Shown here in pieces: positions 11,952-24,274 of a stretch of DNA of 64,000 nucleotides. The position numbers and the translations under genes are program-made. Positions within the stretch are counted from its first letter, which is position 1. Every line of letters starts with the position of its first letter. The stretch spans positions 797,558 to 861,557 of the forward strand of contig NW_019775558.1 in the NCBI RefSeq assembly GCF_001039355.2. The letters are read 5' to 3'. Source of the stretch: Lingula anatina (taxonomy: Eukaryota; Brachiopoda; Lingulata; Lingulida; Lingulidae). The notes under the pieces were generated by a model. It did no database searches. It saw only the letters and a list, made by a program, of their open reading frames with translations, and was not told where the DNA came from.

Positions 11952-13555
11952 ATGGCAACTTCATCCCAGTTGGTAGATGTCAATTCTGCTACAATGGAAG
12001 ATTTAGTTGATGTACCTGGAATTGGTGAAGCGTGCGGAGAAAATTTTGTCAGAGGAAGGGGTATACGCCTTAACCAAAACATTTTACAACAACTTTTTGG
12101 CCAAACAATTTCATCCAAAATTATGCCCTATCTTCAATTTGAGTCCTCTCATACAAAAAGTCAGGGTGGGGCAAAACCTAACACAAAAAGGCATTCCTCT
12201 ACTTTAGCAGACACTTCGAAGCATGCTAAATCTTTGGATTCGTTCGTTTAGGCGCTCTCTCTTTTTTCCAATGGAGGGAGAACCTATTAGAACACTCAAT
12301 GATGGTAATGAAATTTTCGAATTACAACAGAAGATTTCTGATTTAAAAATTAAACAAGCAGAAATCAAACAAAAAAGTAAGGAAGTGCAGAAAGCAGCTT
12401 CCATATCTCCAAAAACATACAGGAGATTGTCTATATTATCACATTCAGAGAAATCTAATAGGTCACGAGATAGTCATGGCGTCAAATCTGTTTCACAGAA
12501 AAGATCAAACCCAGCACACCAAGGCTCATGAGATGGTCAACAATGCTGCAGGAGTACGATTACAAGGCGCAATACAAACCTGGATGGAGCAACCCAGGAT
12601 GGAACAGGTAGTGAGTATGATGCAAATGCCTCAGAATAAATTGTTATAAATGCCAAAGATTATAATTAATAGCGTACTATTTCTTTTTCAACAGGTAGAA
12701 GAAAGGGCATTAATTAAGGGGATGTGCTGGCTTTCATAACTGGTTTGAGAGAAATCCCCTCACTTGGATTTTCCAATGAACCCAGACTAACCTTCTCGTT
12801 GACAGATGACTCAATGTTGCCCACAGCTAGTACCTGCATAATGGAATTGGAGGGGAGAGGCCCCTCCAGGAACACAATTTTAACTTCTGGGATTTGGCAT
12901 TTTCCAACTCATAGTTTGGCTTATCTTAGTTGAAGATTACAGACATAGTTTGACAAATGAATAAAAGCTTGACCTGTTGTCTTCAAAGGGGCAAGAAGCG
13001 AGCCGGTGGCTCTACAAGTATAACCGCTATATGGCTGCAAAAGGGGCAAATGACGAGGCCAGCATACATTGGCTCCCAATGTCCCTAAAAGGAGCAGAAG
13101 ACTGGTTCGCCAATCTACCAGTTGAGATAAAGACAAATAAAGAAAGACTCCAACAGGTCTCAGAGACCATTACTGCCCAAAGGGCCCGGAAGGTTGGCAG
13201 GCAGCTGCTACTCTATTTGCCAAAAAGCAAGGGGAAACAGAAAACACTTAAGACTTCATAGCTTCTATGCAGAGACTGGGAGACAAAGCCCGTATCCCAC
13301 AGGCCCATACAATCCAAACCATAATAGCAGGATTACAGTCTAATATGAGGGCTGTTGTGTTACAGAGCTGAGCTAGAGGCATCGACAAGAATAGCAGAAG
13401 CCACCAGAACTGTAAAATCTGCACAAGAGAGCAGCCTGATGGCTATGATAGAAACTCTGACACATAAATTGAACACGCTGACCACAATACAAGCGGAACC
13501 ACATAAACGCGGTCAGCCAGCCGAGGGACGGGAGCAGATGGAAGCATCCAGATAG
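11952..13555 (+). pseudogene. Decayed retroelement gag region with helix-hairpin-helix start
   Basis: The frame opens at the ATG at 11952 with LVDVNSATMEDLVDVPGIGE, a helix-hairpin-helix motif (PGIGE hairpin) as in ComEA-type DNA-binding domains. Frame changes near 12235 lead to a Lys/Glu-rich coiled segment (about 12270-12530). At 12985-13130 comes a gag-like block (EASRWLYKYNRYMAAKGAND, then WFANLPVEIKTN). This continues out of frame through 13240-13330 (SMQRLGDKARIPQ, TIIAGLQSNMRAVVL) to 13355-13555. The alpha-helical pattern, with W--KYNRY and a later IIAGLQ--MR, is that of Ty3/gypsy retrotransposon gag proteins. At least three frameshifts or stops make it non-functional. No zinc knuckle or protease is seen. 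Confidence 0.65.
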
Positions 13556-13589
13556 GGATGAAAATTTCACAACACAAACTGAACATAAC

Positions 13590-13860
13590 ATGGAAGGTCA
13601 GATCACCATGATCCTTGCCACTGCCCCCAGAAAAAAACGACTCAACTCCCTTCAGTGGTGTCAAGCCTGGCAAATCTTTTCGGCCATTTATCTTCAAAAA
13701 TTTCCTGACCAAGCCATCCCGCTTCTGGTATATGCCCACAGGTTTATCACCATGTTTCCAAACAAAATAGCAAATTGGAGGGTATATGATGAGCGATTCT
13801 GACTAAAAAGAGTTAGCGAAGGTATCAAGTGGGAGGAAGAGGACCCTGTAGTGTATGGAC
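13590..13860 (+). pseudogene. Second gag-like fragment, retroelement ORF1 type
   Basis: The frame reads LQWCQAWQIFSAIYLQKFPD, then a helical stretch and ANWRVYDERF. After a stop, further codons read RVSEGIKWEEEDPVVY. The W--AW-IF pattern followed by YD--FR is the recurring core of ORF1 proteins in tyrosine-recombinase-type retroelements of aquatic animals. It is in the same orientation as the gag region upstream but looks like a different family, so it may be a separate insertion. Confidence 0.45.
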
Positions 13861-14539
13861 ACTCCCTGGGAACCCCAAAATTAGATAATTTTCATCCTTC
13901 CCATCATCCTTTAATCAAGGCTTTTATAAGGCCATCTTGCCTAGATATCAACTTGTGTGGGATGGCAATCTTGTGCTGCAGTATCTTAAACAATTGGTAC
14001 CTAATGAAAGTTTATCATTAAAGCAGCTATCTTGAATACTGATGATGTTAGTAGCATTAGTTACTGGACAGCATGGACAATCTATCCACTAGATGGACTT
14101 GGCAGATATGAACACACTGAAAAGTTTGGAAATGGAAGTCACTTATGTTTAGTGCACATATTTCCGCAAACATTAAGCAAGGAAATTGTTGTAGGTTGTT
14201 TATTAGTGTAATTTAACCATACAAAGCAGTGACAAAAGACATGATCGGTAGATGAATCAAGAGTGTTATGGTTAAGGCAGGAATAGATGTGATTGTTTTT
14301 AAACTTTATAGTATTACCAGAAACCAATTGAGACTGTTGTATTAAATTCTCACTTAAAGGCTCTCTCAGTGGGTTAAACCCTTAATATATATATATATAT
14401 ATAGCAAGAAAACAAATTTTCCTGGAAACCTCACCAGTTTTCTTATAATGGCCAAGGTATATCCTATCCAAAACCGTTCAGAAAATGAAGCTGTCTAAAA
14501 CCGTTTTTTAAATCCCATTAATTTATTTAACCCTATAGC

Positions 14540-15062
14540 ATTCATAACGGCCGCAGACAGCCGCTAGAAGATCTGCAAGAAGTGACTTTGAGAGCTGGTA
14601 GAAAAACATGGGATGACAATGAATCGGACATCGATGTCTCCGATGTCAGCAGTGATGAAAGTTCGGCTGCTGACACCGACTCTGAGGCTGAATACCTGTG
14701 CCCACTGTTAGGAGAGTGGGGTACCACGTTGGAAAACTTCGTTTTGCCAGATTTTACTGAAGTTTCTGGACCAAAACACACGTTGCCAGCTGATGCAAAG
14801 GTCTTAGATTATCTTAATTTATTCTTGCCTCGTGTTTTTTTTTTTTTTTTTGAGACTGTTGCAGAGGAAATGAACCGTTATGCTGAGCAACAACAAACCA
14901 TTCACGGCCGAGATTCAATATGACGACCAACCAGTGCTGATGAGATAAGTGCGTTTTTTGGAATAAACATTATGATGGGCATAAAACATTATCCAAGAAT
15001 ATGGTGCTACTGGAGCACTGATCCTAAGTTAGGAGATCCGTATATATATAATTTATTGGTCA
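14540..15062 (+). pseudogene. piggyBac transposase, N-terminal fragment (PGBD4-like)
   Basis: The acidic leader (DNESDIDVSDVSSDESS, from about 14618) is typical of piggyBac transposases. It is followed by a block ending ETVAEEMNRYAEQQQ (about 14850-14895). Across an in-frame TGA at 14921 the frame continues as PTSADEISAFFGINIMMGIK and YWSTDPKLGDPY. The second half is the conserved start of the DDE_Tnp_1_7 domain. The TGA stands where the family usually has a tryptophan, and a poly-T run (14828-14841) adds phenylalanines. The first catalytic aspartate would lie further on, so this copy is dead. The next protein segment is found 9 kb away at 23957. Confidence 0.85.
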
Positions 15063-16069
15063 CAATAAAGGGATTTATGTGTGATGAGGGTATTAATGTG
15101 ATGTAAGATGCCCAGGGAAACTCCCAGAGACTAAGATAAGCTCCAGATGTTTCTTCCCTAATTACAGACAGGATGTCTTCGCTTTGTATTTCACGCTGTT
15201 AAGTTAATTACTACCAAGTGACACTGGTCAGATACCAGTATAGCAAAACCTGATTGGACAGTACAACCTAGTCTCATTATGATCAGCCAATCAGAATCAT
15301 AAGGAGTTCAGCTTCACCAAGAACAAAGAACACTCTCTCTCACTTCCTTAGAAAATTTTAACCTAGTAGTACATGCTCAGGAGAGAAAAGTTTTTAGTGA
15401 ATTTCATAAAGTTTCTCAAACCCAACCCTGTCCCTCCCTAATGTTCCCTGATTAATTAACACTACAAAACAATTATTAATTCTATGTATCATTATTATAT
15501 GTATGGTATTTATGTTTAGAAACATTTGACATATAGGTAAGCCTCTATGTGTTAGCAGTTCTCATTTTGTTTAAGTCAACATACAGGGCATAACCTTAGC
15601 ATAGGGCACATATGGCANAAAGTTTTAAAGATTTGAGAACATTTCCCATGTCCGTCTTTCATATTGCTTAGCGTTAAAATCAGCACCAGTTTTTGTGAAA
15701 GCAGCCGATGGAACTTACGAAAAAGTCGGGTTACAGCTGTCCTTGCATCCGCCCTTACATGCACAGCCAAAGATATTGCAACCCCCTTTGCCACAGAAGG
15801 ACCAAGTCTGAAGTACACGGAAACTTTTGATATTTTTGTCATCTTTTTTCGTTTATTTTTACAATTCATTTTCATGGCAACATTTAATCGCTTTAAAAAT
15901 AAAAAAATGCTTGAGATAACGGACACGGTCAGATGAAAACTCCCTAATTACTGTCTTTGCGTACCTGTGTTGGATAATAAATGAATAACTGTTCAAACGC
16001 AGTTTTAATTGTGCTGATTAACAAAGGACGTGTGTATTTTCTACCTAAAGAAATACATCAATGTCTTAC
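15063..16069. other. No gene recognised
   Basis: A CT-rich stretch around 15330-15350 and open frames on both strands at 15576-15936 were inspected. None shows a known domain. One N at 15617 interrupts the minus-strand frame. Confidence 0.5.
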
Positions 16070-16192
16070 CATGGTGCAGTCTGCACAATATCCGTCAGGA
16101 TGTACTTGTCGACAACAAACTGCTTGAGTGACGTCAATTACCACGCCCATCAAACATAAGACAACAACTAGACCGGTTAAGCCACTAAACAT
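16070..16192 (-). CDS. Orphan first exon of a secreted Cys-containing protein (candidate)
   Basis: From an ATG at 16192 the minus strand encodes 41 residues and ends in phase 0 at a strong donor (ATG|GTAAGAC). The first ~24 residues (MFSGLTGLVVVLCLMGVVID) form a textbook signal peptide, with predicted cleavage near VTQA-VCC. The start of the mature chain is VCCRQVHPDGYCADCTM, with a Cys-Cys pair and a C--C motif. This suggests a disulfide-rich secreted peptide or a short-chain neuropeptide precursor. I could not find the next exon with confidence between 15.0 and 16.0 kb on the minus strand. I do not recognise the family. Confidence 0.35.
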
Positions 16193-19100
16193 GTTCCTGA
16201 TATCAAAAATGATAAAGCATCTATTTACAACAGTCAGCAAGTGATATGAATATATTGGTAACTAGAACCCCCCTCCCCCCCCCCCCCCCCCCCCCCCCAG
16301 AGCAACAGTCCTCTGCCAAGCAAGCTATATTATTTTTATTATACCAATAGTTAATAGTTAATGGATCACCATAATCTATTTCTTACTTGGCCCACTCCTG
16401 CCACTTTCCAAAAATCCAGTCGCTTCTTTTTATTTCTATTTATTTATTATTTTGTGTAATGCTTTGTATAACAGGCAGACAGACAGACACACAGGCAAAC
16501 AAAAACCAAAACAATACTTCCTCGGGGAAGTAAATGCAGTATCTTAATTGACAATCACTTACTTAAATAGTACTCTAAAATAATTATAACAATAATCGTT
16601 GACACTGACAGAGAGAATACATGTATGTTTTGTAGTTCTATCGACTTATACAACATCTGTTTACTTATAAATGCTATAATTCTCACCCACCGATATGTTT
16701 TTGGAAACCTCAGGAATAAATGCTGCAATTCAGACTACAGAGAGGTAATGCGTGTCGATTTTTATATAGCTCAGTATGCAAATACCTGCATTATTTGGAT
16801 AGGTAATGTACAGCTAATGCACTGGATAATTTGCTTGTTTTAAAAAGCGTTTAATTAATCAATATATCGAAAACCAAGCAACCCGATGGGTGTACGGGTG
16901 GCATTTGTGTCCGAAAAAGTTATCACTCTAAGATGATATCTAAGATGTCACACTCAAAGATGCTACACGGTGACCTTAGCAAATATCAATCACATTAGTG
17001 AAGTCGCAGTTAGCTCACAGATACATCATTAAGCCACACAGTTAGCTAAGATCATTAGCTTACAAATGAGATGTAATAGCTATAGCTAGTTCATGGATGT
17101 CACCTGTTCATTTATTTATTAAGTATAATTAAGGCTCGACATCAAAATACTATACACGTTAAACCTTGATTGCATGTTCCATGATCTATTCCTGAGGTGT
17201 GAAGACAGATTCGCCTGCAGAATTGGAATGCGCCAGATATAGCAGAAAGACGTGGTTTCTTATTCATTTTATTTTTCTTGTGAAAGGAAATGAGCGGTAT
17301 CAATCTTTGCAGATAGTCATGCTGTATGAACAGTGCACGATCCTTTCACAACACAACTTATCAATCATTTGCGTCAGCTGCTTTTTGGGGGGATTTGCAT
17401 CTAGGAAAATGATCATGGTTTTTGGAATAAAGCATTTGCTTTGCAATTGAATGGCTTTGAATGAAACAAAGCGTAATTTGCTTACACTATAAAAACCACT
17501 GACTTCACACAAGCATATGCCATTTCATGTGACATTTACCATTATCATAAAATGCAGGTAGACGCGTGATGCATTTTACGAACCTTTTTCATACGCTATC
17601 GATGTATCCAGTATCGATGCATTTTCATGTGCCTATTTAAATATTTAAGTGAAAACTCGATGTCATGGTCACACTGCCCGTAAATGGCTCAGAAACGTAT
17701 CCAACGGTTCATTTTGCCTGACTGGTTCAAATATGTTTGTTAATGTCTCCTTAATTCTATTGTACCACAAACTTTCATAGTCCCATCCACAAGGAGACAG
17801 AAGGCAAAAAAGAATATTGATTGTTCGAGATTTGGCCACTATCCTAATCATGTTAACAATTTTAACAATGTAGCAAATTGTTACCTGTATTAAATGTTAT
17901 GGCCTTAGGGATAAAAATTATATATCAAATATTCAATAGGACTCATTATCCTTTTCATCACGTAATTAAAACACATTAGCAACATTTTATAACGCGTCAC
18001 CTGACCCAACCTCAATGATTGGGGCAAACACGCATGCGCAGACATTTAACAACGACAGGTTTCCTTCTTTATTTATGCCTAGCAACTGGAACATAATACT
18101 GGTATTTAAGTAACGAAATCACTATGACCTGGGATTCATGCAGAAGGGATTAATAGACTGTCAACGGACTATGTGACCTGGTATGTTTTATTGCAGGTGG
18201 ACTTTGTTTTAGGGCCATTTGATGGTCGTTTCTATAACATTTAAATGTTTAACGAGCACATTACCAGTACAGTCACTATTAATGACTACATCCGAGTACA
18301 CGGTCTTCTTACATTCATTAAAAAGTTTAACACAATCGGATTTCATGCATTATGGCAATGTGGGACTCTGGAATCATTTTATGAGGTTTCTAATTAGTAA
18401 AAAGTGGACGTTAAGATTGAAATAGATTCTATTTAACAAACATTTAAAAACAGTGTGAAGCTGAGTCAGTCCTCACAGCGCCTCCTCATTTTAGGCATAC
18501 GTCCCGTCCATGTAATACTCCTTTTGTGGATCCATTACCTTTGGAATGCAAATAGGCCTACACCGTATCGGTGTCAGTAAATACTCCGGTAAAGAAACAA
18601 ATTTTATTATTCCACCTAAAAACATACTGATTGCGTGTTTGGTTAGAGAAGTTTAAATTTATACAAAAAGCTTGTTTACTTAAATCGTGCCTTCAAGTAC
18701 CAAAACGGCAATACATTTCTTGTCATTTCATGATTACTTTTCCAGTACGAGAGATAGGAGTCTAGTAATTGCAGCTATAACACGTCGCCCCCCTTCCACG
18801 CTTCATTCAGCGCTCTAGTTAATCATTCTTTTGATGCGTGTGGTTTAAACGTTATGCAGCTTGAATTCAAGGTAAATAAAAACACATTAACGTGTCATCA
18901 CGGCTGTCTCACTCAACCGTATTTCATCTTATTTATTTTAAAAGCCACATATGGTACTGAAAGTACCCGCTCAGTGGATTGTTAAGTGGATTTTATATAG
19001 CATTCGGCAAACAAGACTTCACACGCTGTTGTGCAATAATTACGCCATTATTAATTAATGTCTCTCGTAAAAGAGTGATGAAAACTTTGAGTTCAAGTTT

Positions 19101-20768
19101 ATGGCGGCTTTTTCAAAAGAAAAAACACATTGAAAACTTAATTGTGGTGACGAGCAGAGGGATGGTTTTCTATTAAGTATACTAAACAAATAAGTACAGA
19201 ACAGCAAAATATACATCGCGGTGTTAATTCGAGCTGATAACGCACCAGCAGCGTTTTAGGGTGAATGTGTAATATCGATTTTAAATAGATTCCCTCCACT
19301 GAACAGCTTTCAACACGGTTTACAACTATTAAACCAAAACAACAAGTTGCACAACCCTGTCCCAGGATTTGTCTAAACACAATAACCTGTGATTTTATCA
19401 GTACAGAGGAAAGTAATGTAACATCGTAGTTGCTGCTGCATGAGACAGCCATTTCTCCTACAGAAAAAAATTGTAAAACCAAATTCTGGAACTGGATTGT
19501 AGCCCATGGCTAGTCGTCAGGCAGGTCAATTTTTTATTATATGGTAATATCTGACTTTGTGACAGAGTAACCGGTCACATCGGCTTGGTCGTCGTATGCG
19601 CAGAAACGTGCGGGGTAGTTCATAAAGCAACAAAATTGAAGTTTGTGCTCTAAAAGTGCTTAGTATTTATTGCACTTAAATTAAGAAAAGTATTTCACGT
19701 TAAGGGACAGATTTTATAATCCCCCACCCCTCCACAATTAACTCCCCGTTGGTTTCGGAGCCCCCTCCTCCCTCAGATAAATAAGTTAATCAGCTCGATA
19801 CATAGGCATCATTTCCCATCTTCGTCCTCCATATTATACAGCAAATAGATCGTCACCTTTCACATATGTGCCGGACAAAGAGAGACGATCACGTGCTAGA
19901 TCTGCGAGTGGACCAGGCATCACCATACACCATTCCAGATATTTACAAAGGAAAGGGTGCTACATGATGAAGAAATACGAATAAAATAATCAGATAAGCA
20001 CACACCTTTAACATATTCCTCCCCGCAATTATTATTATCATTGTTATTAATATACTAATCCTAATACGATTCTAATACTATCGTCAATAAAATATATAAA
20101 AAGTTCTAAATAAATATGTCAATTCTACATGTAGCTACACATAAGTGATGGCCGTCTGTGGATGTTAAAATATTATTAAAAACCGATAATCTCATATGAA
20201 TTACTCTTAAACGAGTATACTTTCACTATTTACTCAGTACTTTGATGTCTCTGTTTCATCGAAACTCAAATTTTACAAGTGGCCTTTTTTAAAAGCTAAT
20301 TCCCTCTTGATAAAGTAAATGCTTAGTGAAGAATATAATCAAATAAGATATCTTTTTCCATCACCATACAGAAGCCTTTACAAATATTATATACTATTAA
20401 GCATTGTATTTCTTAGTGTAATACATATATACCGGCTGTATTTAGAAAAAGAAAACAAATGCAAAATTAAGAAATACACTAGTAATTTGACAACTAAATG
20501 TTGATAAAAAAAAACATTTGGAGCAGTTATGTGTTTTCTATTAATAGTGAAAATTTCGAGCCACTGCAATAAAAGGTACATATGTCATGATATTTTTGGT
20601 AAAGCGCATCTTTATATAGTGTCAATTTGCAGAATTAATATGATTCCTCAGATGTTGATTTTACATATTTATGTGACCAGGGAAACATTAGTAAACTTCG
20701 TCCTAGACACAAATGGTAAATATGTGCGGAAACACTTTACCGCGTGGTATTCAAAGATGGCCACGTGT
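16193..20768. other. Gene desert; 31-bp poly-C run at 16268-16298
   Basis: About 4.6 kb with no conserved protein segment on either strand. It holds a poly-C tract (16268-16298, one T), short ACAG repeats near 16470-16500, and a small GC-rich patch at about 19700-19770. No RNA gene was recognised. Confidence 0.55.
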
Positions 20769-23656
20769 CTACCACGTGTTGATGACAATTTTCTGAGGCT
20801 TTGACACACAATGAATTTGGTACATGTCCGGGTCAAGGTCCAGTTTCTGTCCTGGCGGAACGGCTACTTTAAACTGACGGAAAAACATGGCCTGTAGAAA
20901 AACAAAAAATAATTAAAATGATAATTAGTCTGGAAAAATAATGCAATTTTATACGAAACTAAAATGGAAAGTCAAGGACACTCACACCTAAGTTCAGTAA
21001 TTATCATCTGCAATACTGTATAATTTGGAAAAAAAGGCAGGTCTACACTATAGTCAATATAACATGATGGACAACAAAATATCCCAACCAGCCAAGGAAA
21101 TTTAGCAAAACAACTTAAACGATATGGAACTAATATAGACTTATGGTGACTGGAGTCCAGGTTATATACTGTATATTAATTATTACCGTTAGAATTCATG
21201 ATTATTTCTTCCAAAATATTACTGTTTAAAAAAACAATCATAGAAGTCCATCTCAGGAACCTACTATGGCTATCATCAAGTTCGACCTAGCAATAGCTTC
21301 GCCCATACACTTCCGTTTCCCTGCAGAAAATGGCCGCCATATTTTAGGGTCAATTTTCTCCAATGCCCCATCTTTCGTAAGAAATCTTTCTGGTTTGAAT
21401 TCTTCTGGTGACTCCCAATTTCTTGGATCTCGATGAATCACCCAGAGATTTGGATAAACCACTGTGCCCTTTGGAATATCGTAGCCGCCTACATGTTGTT
21501 GTAATATATTGTTCGATTATAAATTATTTTGAAATGTTATTTTGTAACTTTGTCAGAAACTTAAAGTGTAAATACATAAAACTTGACAGTATACATAATT
21601 CATGTAACTATCAATATTACAGGCATGCGATTCACACATTATTCATATACAGTACGAATGTTGCGAAGTTTAAAGAGGTCATTGAAGATGTATTGTACTT
21701 GTACTCCTTAATTACTGAAAACAACTTTAGTCCGTATTCGATTACCAAGTGTAGTGTCTCGCAGTGCCTTATGCGCCAGTGTGCATGGTGTAGCCGGCCG
21801 AATTCTAAGGGTCTCTTTAAAAACCGCCTCGCAATATTTCATCTTGGATTTGCTTTGATTGAGGTCGTCCACGTCTGTAGAATTATAACATGTTCATCTG
21901 ATTTATGGTTTATGTTTAGATGACAGGACATCTGAAATATTGGTTATCTTAAATATTGCATTTAATTCTCAGAAAGGTTGCAGTAAAGTGCCAGATAAAC
22001 GTATTTGAAATGAAATACGTTATAAAGTTATAATAATGATATGATGACAATTTGAATTTTCTCGATATAAATCGTTTTTTCCGTAGCTGAGAAAATGAAG
22101 ATAAAGCATATGATTGTTAGTATTTTTTAGTTCAATTAGGTAGGAAAAATGCACCATAAAACAATTACTTATGGAAAGTTTACAAGTATATGTCTGTATT
22201 TACTGATCATAAGCTTGCACCCAGTAATGATATGGAATCTTTGTTTCAAACATCAGGAAATGTTATTACCTTGGGTTTTTTTCTTCCATTTTGTCAAATA
22301 TTTCTTTACTATAAATTGAAAAATAAAGCAATCAACCATTATAAGGTTAGTGTGCAATCCTGTGTTTGTTCGTGCTTGAGAGTGTTGTTATCTCACCAAA
22401 AACGTCCATAATTTCCAGATGCATCTTTTCTTGCACGTCTGGTTTGTCAGCTACGTACAACAAAAGCCATTTAAACGTTTCTCTCGATGCGATTACTCCA
22501 CCTAGATAGACACAGTCGAAAAGCAAATTACTTGAAAGGGCCTAACAAAACAAGACCGTGCACATTGTCATTATACCACAAATCATGCATTAAAAGACAT
22601 GTAACATAAACACAAATTAAAGTATACATTCATGATTGACTTCTACATGTAGAATCGCCTTTGTTTGAAATAAAAAAAAACTCTTTCAAACAGTGTGGTA
22701 TATATCAATCTTGTACTGAAATAATAAATACTCATTTACCATGAAGTACATGACGCCCATGACTCACTTACCAATAAAAGTATCCAACACTATTTGAATA
22801 ATGCAATCATCTGTCAAAACTTTCTTAACGTCTCCGTCGTTGGTTGTACCATGGTCCTGGCGCGCTAACAGCAGTTGGTCGGTGAGGTCCCTAACATTTT
22901 CTGGAAATATAGTTATTAATAAAAGATCAGTTTTAAAATGTATGTTTGCGCATTGCTATTCGTGGTAAACTGAGTATATATATATATATATAAAATCCAC
23001 TCCTACCTGGATTTAGACTGGCTTCGTGCTCCTTTAACATTCGCCTTTGAAAATCAATCATCTCATTGCGAATTTCTTTTGCTCTGCGGGTTGAGGGAAT
23101 AGGGACGTGCTTAAGAAAAGGTAAGATGTCAGCAGGCAGGCGACTTCCAAATAAAACGGTCATAATTTCCGCCAGTTTTTCTTTCAGCCACAGAAACTCT
23201 GGATCGTCAAATTTGTAGCTATAGGTCAGAAAAACGATAAACCCCATTTTAATAGTGCGTTACGAATATTATATACTCCAAAGTATTTTTCATACATGTT
23301 ATGTACCTAACAAGAAATGCAATGAAGAAACATCCAAGAATTCCTTAAGAAACCTAAATGTATTATAAGTAATGGACAATGGATGCAAAAGGATATAGAT
23401 AAGAATTAATGAAAAAAACACACACATACGCACTGTCAAAGCAACTGAGCAAACAATTTTTACAGAGCCTGTGTTAAATTAGGAAATGTTCATAGCTTAC
23501 CTCTTACCAAAGGCAACCGTACAGATGATATTATATATCAGTAAAGTGGTGTACAAATCGACATCTACGGGTTCAGTCTGTTTCGCCAACAAAGGGGCAA
23601 CCTCCTCAAACGCCGACTTCGCCAAACAATTTAACTTTCCGCTTAAGAGGTATGAC
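20769..23656 (-). CDS. Cytochrome P450, clan 2, C-terminal seven exons
   Basis: Exons (minus): 23501-23656, 23007-23218, 22772-22900, 22397-22501, 21746-21874, 21265-21488 and 20769-20891. All have GT-AG sites and compatible phases, and the last ends at TAG. They encode about 359 residues of a heme monooxygenase. Visible landmarks are: the C-helix-distal FGK motif in the first exon; the I-helix region in the fourth (GGVIASRETFKWLL); the K-helix ExxR as KETLRIRP in the fifth; PERF; and the heme loop FSAGKRKCMGE in the sixth, with the thiolate cysteine. Heme loop and K-helix place it in clan 2 (CYP1/2/17-like). The usual I-helix (A/G)GxDT is replaced by GGVIAS, so the acid-alcohol pair for oxygen activation is absent. 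The N-terminal ~140 residues (membrane anchor, B/C helices) were not found. Transposon debris starts 200 bp upstream, so this may be truncated or have a distant first exon. Confidence 0.93.
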
Positions 23657-23956
23657 CTAAACAGAGAAGAGTTTTTTTGTTTTAAGTTTAAGTTCGTCTA
23701 TTGTAATTGCCTATCGATAAATACGTTTTGGATATTGACGACAAGCGTTTTGGCACGCTTTTTTGTAATAAGTATACAACGGGCAGCGATCTGCACTTGC
23801 ACCAGTAACTTCATATCTGGTTGATAATCCTCGCCTTTTTTATNGTGAATTATAGGCATGACAGTATTTGATTCTGTTGTTTTGTGTATGATAACAAATT
23901 TTGACAGCAAACTAGCCTCGGCGACTCCTCTCAATTCATGCACTCATAAAAGTTCT

Positions 23957-24165
23957 ATAATGCCTAAAACAAGGTTTTTAAAGCTCAGTCAGTATCTGCA
24001 CATCAGTGATACTGCAAACACACCTGGACGTGATGACCCTGAATATGACCCATTGTTCAAGGTGAGAGGCATGTTGGACTTTGTTAAAAAATCATTTTTA
24101 GAAAACTATTACCCTGAACAACAACTAAGTATTGATGAGGCTATGATTGGATTCAAAGGAAGATG
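23957..24165 (+). pseudogene. piggyBac transposase, middle fragment
   Basis: The plus strand reads MPKTRFLKLSQYLHISDTAN, then DPLFKVRGMLDFVKKSF and LSIDEAMIGFKGR. This is the DDE_Tnp_1_7 segment that ends in the conserved D-E-M-(I/V)-F-GR motif holding the second catalytic aspartate (in SIDEAM). It continues, in family order, almost exactly where the 14.5-15.06 kb fragment stops. It breaks off after a TGA at 24164. It lies antisense to, and just 5' of, the P450 exons. Confidence 0.88.
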
Positions 24166-24274
24166 AATTTACCATGTTATGACTTAAACATAATAAAGGA
24201 GTTGTGCATATGTGGCCATTATTAATAATGCTATGGTATTTATAATCATGAGCCCCTTGGTGTCTCCCAATTTT

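Noticed and set aside
15103-15470. Possible solo LTR starting TGTAAGATGCCC
   Set aside because: It resembles the start of the possible LTR at 11053, but no matching end, target duplication or second copy could be seen.
15576-15936. Open frames on both strands with Cys residues, as a partner exon for the secreted candidate at 16.1 kb
   Set aside because: No acceptor in phase 0 was convincing, an N interrupts the minus-strand frame, and there is no domain.
21408-21923. Plus-strand open frame of 171 codons
   Set aside because: It lies antisense to P450 exons (K-helix and heme-loop exons); its sequence shows no domain, whereas the minus strand matches P450 residue by residue.
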